Assembly (NCBI RefSeq): GCF_965655635.1
Contig: NZ_CBFHHE010000002.1
Span: 1 to 64,000, forward strand
Direction of reading: 5' to 3'
Length of the DNA: 64,000 bases
DNA from: Nereida sp965655635
Lineage (GTDB): Bacteria; Pseudomonadota; Alphaproteobacteria; Rhodobacterales; Rhodobacteraceae
Made by a program: the position numbers and the translations under genes. Shown here piece after piece: positions 59,395-64,000 of the stretch (positions are counted from its first letter, which is position 1; every line of letters starts with the position of its first letter). The notes beneath the pieces are model-generated. The model was not told the DNA's origin. It worked only from the letters and a program-made list of their open reading frames with translations, and did no database searches.

Positions 59395-60287
59395 AAGACA
59401 TAGCCGCGCCCCTTAGCACTGGCATCAAAGCCGAACATGTGACTGTTACCTACCGCAACGGACACACCGCTTTGTCGGACGCGAGTTTTGAAATTCTCGC
59501 AGGCACAATTACAGCGTTGGTTGGGGTGAACGGGGCAGGTAAATCCACGCTGTTCAAAGCAATTATGGGTTTTGTTCCCGCCGCACGAGGCGAGATTTCT
59601 GTGATGGGCATGTCCGTTAAGGCGGCTCTTGCCAAGAACATGGTGGCCTATGTGCCCCAAAGCGAGGACGTTGATTGGAGCTTCCCCGTACTTGTGGAGG
59701 ACGTGGTGATGATGGGACGCTACGGTCACATGGGGTTTCTACGCCGGCCGTCTGCTGCGGACCATGCGGCCGTGAGTGAGGCATTGGACCGCGTCAGCAT
59801 GCAAGCCTACCGGCACCGTCAAATCGGTGAGCTTTCAGGCGGGCAGCGCAAGCGCGTTTTTCTTGCGCGCGCATTGGCCCAACAAGGGCAGGTGATCTTG
59901 CTTGATGAGCCGTTTACAGGCGTTGATTTGCAAACAGAGGACGCCATCGTGGCGTTGTTGCAAGCCATGCGCGACGAGGGGCGCGTCATTTTGGTTTCGA
60001 CCCACAACCTTGGATCCGTGCCAGAGTTTTGTGACCGCACGGTTTTGGTTAAAGGCACTGTGCTGGCCTCTGGCCCAACCGCAGAAGTGTTCACCCATGC
60101 TAATCTTGAAATCGCCTTTGGCGGCGTTCTGCGGCACTTTGTTCTAACCGGTTCACAGCTTCATGATGATGATGACACCCGCTCCGTTCGGGTCATCACC
60201 GATGATGAGCGCCCCTTTGTCGTTTACGGCGACGAGATGCAATCAGCGTCCGATGCGCCAAAAGCCAAAGGCGAAGGGACCGAATGA
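59391..60287 (+). CDS. sitB: Manganese/iron ABC transporter ATPase SitB
   Basis: This 298-residue ATPase shows Walker A GVNGAGKST, signature LSGGQRKRVFLARAL, Walker B VILLDEPFTGVD and switch His in VSTHNLGS. The extra C-terminal tail (about residues 250-298, with DDDDTRSVRV) is longer than in most SitB proteins and acidic. Start overlaps the sitA stop (ATGA 59391-59394), and its stop overlaps the sitC start. Confidence 0.94.
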   Translation: MKDIAAPLSTGIKAEHVTVTYRNGHTALSDASFEILAGTITALVGVNGAGKSTLFKAIMGFVPAARGEISVMGMSVKAALAKNMVAYVPQSEDVDWSFPVLVEDVVMMGRYGHMGFLRRPSAADHAAVSEALDRVSMQAYRHRQIGELSGGQRKRVFLARALAQQGQVILLDEPFTGVDLQTEDAIVALLQAMRDEGRVILVSTHNLGSVPEFCDRTVLVKGTVLASGPTAEVFTHANLEIAFGGVLRHFVLTGSQLHDDDDTRSVRVITDDERPFVVYGDEMQSASDAPKAKGEGTE

Positions 60288-61141
60288 TCGACACGCTTCT
60301 TGAGCCCTTTGGCTATTCCTACATGTTTAACGCAATTTGGGTTAGCTCGCTGGTGGGGGCAGTTTGTGCGTTTCTGTCTGCGTATCTGATGCTTAAAGGC
60401 TGGTCTTTGATTGGCGACGCACTGAGCCATTCGATCGTGCCGGGGGTTGCTGGGGCGTATATGCTGGGCCTGCCATTTGCGCTTGGGGCGTTTGCGGCTG
60501 GTGGTTTGGCAGCGGCATCGATGCTCTTTTTGAACCAACGCACGGGCCTGAAAGAAGATACTATTATTGGTCTGATCTTTACGTCATTCTTTGGGCTTGG
60601 CCTGTTTATGGTCTCGGTCTCGCCCATTTCGATCAGCGTTCAGACCATCACTTTTGGAAATATTTTAGCCATTACTCCTTCGGACACGCTGCAATTGGCT
60701 GTCATCGGTTTTGTCAGTTTAGCTGTGCTTTTGGCAAAGTGGAAAGACTTCATGGTGACGTTTTTTGACGAAGATCACGCCCGTTCAATCGGGCTAAGGC
60801 CCGATGTTTTGAAGGTCATTTTCTTTGCGATTTTGGCCGCTTGCTGCGTGGCCGCGATGCAAACTGTTGGTGCGTTTTTGGTCATCGCCATGGTCGTGAC
60901 GCCCGGTGCGACGGCCTATTTGTTGACTGACAGGTTCCCACGGTTGCTTGCTCTAAGTGTGGCGATTGGTGCGACAACAAGCTGTGTCGGCGCCTACCTG
61001 AGTTACTTCTTGGACGGTGCAACTGGCGGGCTGATCGTGAGCCTTCAAACCCTGATCTTTCTGGTCGCGTTCATGCTTGCGCCAACCCATGGATATCTTG
61101 CGGCGCGTCGGCGTGCGGCTAAAGCGGTGCGGGCAAACTGA
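60284..61141 (+). CDS. sitC: Manganese/iron ABC transporter permease SitC
   Basis: This inner-membrane permease of the ABC-3 family (285 residues) has about eight hydrophobic helices. The typical segment LKGWSLIGDALSHSIVPGVAGAY lies near residue 34, and VGAFLVIAMVVTPGATAYLLTDRF near residue 200. It overlaps sitB by four bases and shares one base with the sitD start. SitC and SitD are the two halves of the membrane channel. Confidence 0.94.
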   Translation: MIDTLLEPFGYSYMFNAIWVSSLVGAVCAFLSAYLMLKGWSLIGDALSHSIVPGVAGAYMLGLPFALGAFAAGGLAAASMLFLNQRTGLKEDTIIGLIFTSFFGLGLFMVSVSPISISVQTITFGNILAITPSDTLQLAVIGFVSLAVLLAKWKDFMVTFFDEDHARSIGLRPDVLKVIFFAILAACCVAAMQTVGAFLVIAMVVTPGATAYLLTDRFPRLLALSVAIGATTSCVGAYLSYFLDGATGGLIVSLQTLIFLVAFMLAPTHGYLAARRRAAKAVRAN

Positions 61142-61959
61142 TGGACGAGTTGCTGTTGCCATTTCAATTTGCGTTTATGAACAAGGCTTTCGTGATCATG
61201 GCAATGCTAAGCATTCCGACCAGCCTTTTGTCTTGTTATCTGGTCCTCAAGGGGTGGTCGTTGATGGGCGATGCGATCAGCCATGCGGTGCTGCCGGGGA
61301 TCGTCTTGGCCCATGTATTCAGCATTCCGTTGCTCATAGGGGCGTTTGTTGCAGGTATGTTTTGCGCTGTTGCGACTGGCTTTCTTAGCGACAATAGCCG
61401 CGTCAAACAGGACACCGTAATGGGGATTGTGTTCTCGGGAATGTTTGGCTTTGGGATTGTTTTGTACACCAAGATTTCTACCAATCTGCATCTGGATCAC
61501 ATCCTTTTCGGCAACATCTTGGGGGTGGGGGAACAGGATCTTTGGACGGCTGGCCTGATCTCGCTGGGGGTTGCAAGTATCGTGATCGCCAAGCGGCATG
61601 ACTTGATGTTGCATGCGTTTGACCCGGTGCAAGCGCAGGCTGTGGGATTGCGGGTAGGGTTGCTGCACTACGGGCTTCTGGCTCTTATCTCCCTGACGAT
61701 TGTCGCGACCCTGTCTGCAGTCGGCATTATTTTGGCAATCGGGTTGCTGATTGCACCGGGCGCGATTGCGTATCTGTTGTCCAAACGCCTCAGCATTATG
61801 TTGCCTACTGCCGTACTCGTAACGCTCGCCTCAAGTCTTATAGGTATCTGCGCCAGTTTTTTCATCGACAGTGCACCGGCGCCAACAATCATTTTGGTGC
61901 TGACCATTTGCTTCATTGCGGCCTTTGTGCGGGCGCGCTTTAAACTTCGCGCAGCCTGA
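61141..61959 (+). CDS. sitD: Manganese/iron ABC transporter permease SitD
   Basis: This is the second ABC-3 permease (272 residues), homologous to SitC: LKGWSLMGDAISHAVLPGIVLA and VGIILAIGLLIAPGAIAYLLSKRL align with the corresponding SitC segments. It starts at ATG 61141 sharing a base with the sitC stop. The operon ends here; the 127-base gap after it shows no obvious terminator and carries an open tail of unclear origin. Confidence 0.94.
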   Translation: MDELLLPFQFAFMNKAFVIMAMLSIPTSLLSCYLVLKGWSLMGDAISHAVLPGIVLAHVFSIPLLIGAFVAGMFCAVATGFLSDNSRVKQDTVMGIVFSGMFGFGIVLYTKISTNLHLDHILFGNILGVGEQDLWTAGLISLGVASIVIAKRHDLMLHAFDPVQAQAVGLRVGLLHYGLLALISLTIVATLSAVGIILAIGLLIAPGAIAYLLSKRLSIMLPTAVLVTLASSLIGICASFFIDSAPAPTIILVLTICFIAAFVRARFKLRAA

Positions 61960-62086
61960 TAGTGTCTGTCCGAAACTAGTAAGAGACTGGTGGGTTGAAG
62001 AAGTGCTGCGCAGTGGTATTGACCACGCGAGCCCTGCAAAATGGCAGGATAAGATGGCAACCGCCAAAACATATGAGGCAGAGTAG

Positions 62087-62599
62087 ATGTCCCTTAGGGC
62101 GATCTTGGTGAAAGTGATTAATGGCTGGGCGCTGTTGGGTGGTGCTTTGCTTTTGATCATTGTCGCCGTCACCGCGATTAATGCCGCAGGTTTCAGCGCA
62201 AATGTCATCGCGCGGCTTTGGGGGGATACAGTTCCGGGGTTGTCGGGTTACGAAGACGCGGTTCAGATGCTGGTTGGCGTCGCAGCGCTGGCGATGTTTC
62301 CTTACGCGCAACTGCACAGTGCGCACGCCTCTGTTGATGTATTTATGCAATACGCAACCGCGCGGGCCAGCCGTATCGTTACCCATTTATCCAATACTGT
62401 GTTGGCCGCAATCGTGGTGTGGATGGCGTTTATGCTGGTCCAAGGTACGCTTCAAATGCGCGCGGATCACGTTGAAACTACGGTTCTGGGCTGGCCCGTG
62501 TGGGTGTTCATGTCTTCGGCAGTTGTGTCCTGCGCGCTTTGGTCAGTGGCGGCACTCATGGCAATAGCGGGACCGCCGGAGAATACCGATGGAGCGTGA
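62087..62599 (+). CDS. dctQ: TRAP transporter small permease DctQ
   Basis: This 170-residue protein has the four-helix layout of the DctQ small subunit: helices around residues 14-36, 55-75, 92-115 and 140-160. It has the family features WGDTVPGLSGYEDAVQMLVG and LRAILVKVINGWALLGGALLLI. TRAP transporters import organic acids with a sodium gradient. It overlaps dctM by 11 bases. The substrate-binding DctP gene is not before it; it may lie after the window. Confidence 0.86.
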   Translation: MSLRAILVKVINGWALLGGALLLIIVAVTAINAAGFSANVIARLWGDTVPGLSGYEDAVQMLVGVAALAMFPYAQLHSAHASVDVFMQYATARASRIVTHLSNTVLAAIVVWMAFMLVQGTLQMRADHVETTVLGWPVWVFMSSAVVSCALWSVAALMAIAGPPENTDGA

Positions 62600-63971
62600 A
62601 ATCATAGGCATTTATGGACTGTTGGCGCTGTTCGTTCTGATCATGCTGCGCATACCCGTGGCGTTGGCGATGTTGGTTATTGGTGTTGTGGGCACGTGGG
62701 TGCTGAGCCTCGCCTCGCCGTTCATCAAATTCGGCCCCTACCTTTTGCAATTCAAAACTGCGCTGTGGAATTCGGTGGCGAATTACGATCTGTCGGTTGT
62801 GCCTCTCTTTGTGCTCATGGGCTTTTTGGCGGCGGAGACGGGTCTAAGCCGTGATTTGTTCCAAGGCTTAAGTGCGCTGACGCAGAAAATACGTGGTGGG
62901 GTGGCAATGGCGACCGTGCTGGCGTGTGCGGGTTTTGGGGCGGTAAGTGGCTCGTCTATCGCGACTGCATCGACCATGAGCCGCGTTGCACTGCCCGAAC
63001 TGCGCCGCCTGAAATACAACGAGGGCCTTTCCACAGGCGTGCTGGCCGCAGGCGGTACGTTGGGTATTTTAATCCCGCCGTCCGTGGCTTTGGTGATCTA
63101 CGCGATCGTCGTGGAAGCGCCGATCATAGAGATGTTCCAAGCGGCTATCTTCCCCGGTCTTTTGGCAGTTGTGTTTTTCCTAATCGTGATACGTGTGCGA
63201 GTGGCCCGAAACCCTGATCTTGCCCCGCAACCCGTAACACTCAGCCCTTCAGAACGTACTTACGCCATTAGGCGTTTGATCCCTGTCACGTTAATTTTCG
63301 GGGCCATTATTTTGGGTCTTGGTATGGGTTTTTTCACGCCGACACCCGCGGCGGGCGTAGGAGTATTTTTGATCTTGGGGTACGGCCTTTTGTTGAGGCG
63401 CACGTCTGATGACGGGCTGACTTTTGGACGTTTGAAAGCAGCACTTCTGGCGACAGCAAAAACCGCATCGATGATCTATTTCATTTTGTTCTCTGCAGAT
63501 ATCCTCAAGGGCTTTTTCGCGCGCACTGGCCTGCCAGCGTCGCTGAGTGATTGGGCGGCTGCCTCTACGCTTGAGCCTTACGTCATTCTGATTTTGATGT
63601 TGCTCATCTTAATCATTTTAGGCTGCTTTATGGAAAGTCTGTCGATGATCTTGGTCGTGGTGCCGTTCTTTTGGCCTGTCTTGATCGAGCTCAATGGCGG
63701 GGATTTTGTCACCGCTGAGACTGCTGCATTTGGCATGACGACAGATGATTTACGTATCTGGTTTGGACTTCTTGCGCTTATTGTCGTAGAGCTTGGGCTG
63801 ATCACGCCGCCAGTTGGCCTGAATGTTTTCGTGATCAAATCCTTTTCGCCCACCACAAATCTAGGCGTCATTTTCCGTGGTGTAGCGCCATTTTTTGGAA
63901 TTGAATTGATCCGCGTTGCACTATTGTTGGTCGTGCCCGCGCTAGCTCTTTATTTACCGCGAGTGTTGTAA
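62589..63971 (+). CDS. dctM: TRAP transporter large permease DctM
   Basis: This large membrane subunit (460 residues) has about 12-13 membrane helices. DctM signatures are ALFVLIMLRIPVALAMLVIG, SVVPLFVLMGFLAAETG, GFGAVSGSSIATASTMSRVALPEL, GGTLGILIPPSVALVIYAIV and GLITPPVGLNVFVIKSF. It works with DctQ and a periplasmic binding protein to import a carboxylate or related compound. It ends 29 bases before the window edge. Confidence 0.95.
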   Translation: MEREIIGIYGLLALFVLIMLRIPVALAMLVIGVVGTWVLSLASPFIKFGPYLLQFKTALWNSVANYDLSVVPLFVLMGFLAAETGLSRDLFQGLSALTQKIRGGVAMATVLACAGFGAVSGSSIATASTMSRVALPELRRLKYNEGLSTGVLAAGGTLGILIPPSVALVIYAIVVEAPIIEMFQAAIFPGLLAVVFFLIVIRVRVARNPDLAPQPVTLSPSERTYAIRRLIPVTLIFGAIILGLGMGFFTPTPAAGVGVFLILGYGLLLRRTSDDGLTFGRLKAALLATAKTASMIYFILFSADILKGFFARTGLPASLSDWAAASTLEPYVILILMLLILIILGCFMESLSMILVVVPFFWPVLIELNGGDFVTAETAAFGMTTDDLRIWFGLLALIVVELGLITPPVGLNVFVIKSFSPTTNLGVIFRGVAPFFGIELIRVALLLVVPALALYLPRVL

Positions 63972-64000
63972 GCCTGCTGATGTGTGCTGTGTTTCTCTTG

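Overview
This window is chromosomal DNA of an alphaproteobacterium, most likely a marine Rhodobacterales (Roseobacter group) member. The main signs are the ruvCAB / ybgC-tolQRAB-pal-cpoB / tilS / ftsH series, the fhs-folD pair, the coxB-ctaB-(small protein)-ctaG-coxC-surf1-thrC-M16 peptidase series, a DUF1127 protein, a two-domain cold-shock protein, a sitABCD metal importer and lysC-ptsP. GC looks moderate by eye. Genes are tightly packed, with many ATGA or TAATG start/stop overlaps. I see no rRNA, tRNA, CRISPR array, intact insertion sequence or phage.

Layout. 1-1363: the end of a YnjC-type permease and its ATPase. 1372-5278 (minus): peptide-type ABC importer dppFDCB, with no substrate-binding protein gene beside it. 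5452-8331 (minus): ileS. 8652-10760: truA, prmA and a small membrane protein. 10850-11041 (minus): a DUF1127 protein. 11409-21052: a long plus-strand series for Holliday-junction processing (ruvCAB), an unknown protein, the Tol-Pal envelope system and tilS. 21142-23055: ftsH with a strong terminator. 23281-25944: one-carbon folate genes fhs and folD. 25949-29082 (minus): lhr-type helicase and PdeM nuclease. 29242-30507 (minus): an isolated AT-rich secretin. 31001-32321 (minus): CoA-transferase scoAB behind a perfect 22-bp palindrome. 32552-38078 (minus): topA, a frameshifted dprA and tldD. 38273-47384 (plus): cytochrome aa3 oxidase subunits and assembly factors, thrC, an M16 peptidase, an acetyltransferase and a FAD oxidoreductase. 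47415-56477: mixed housekeeping genes (apt, flavin reductase, GNAT, ptsP, lysC, DUF1178, NUDIX, deacetylase-like, waaA). 56713-58384: a tandem cold-shock protein, then a gene-poor stretch ending in two gene fragments butted together (a response-regulator start and the C-terminal end of a molybdenum hydroxylase). 58483-61959: sitABCD behind a double dyad operator. 62087-63971: the TRAP permeases dctQM.

Most of the window is conserved core genome. The least ordinary parts are the dprA frameshift, the receiver/IorB fragment junction, the orphan secretin beside a short plus-strand unit with its own terminator, the helicase/nuclease pair lacking its usual ligase and exonuclease partners, and several strong dyad sites (scoA, sitA, tldD/coxB). 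I did not find a clearly new multi-gene system. The best candidates for undescribed biology are small: the 31-codon ORF at 30815, the SD-masking hairpin at 10388, the short transcript candidate at 57313-57462 and the conserved-looking protein at 13642.
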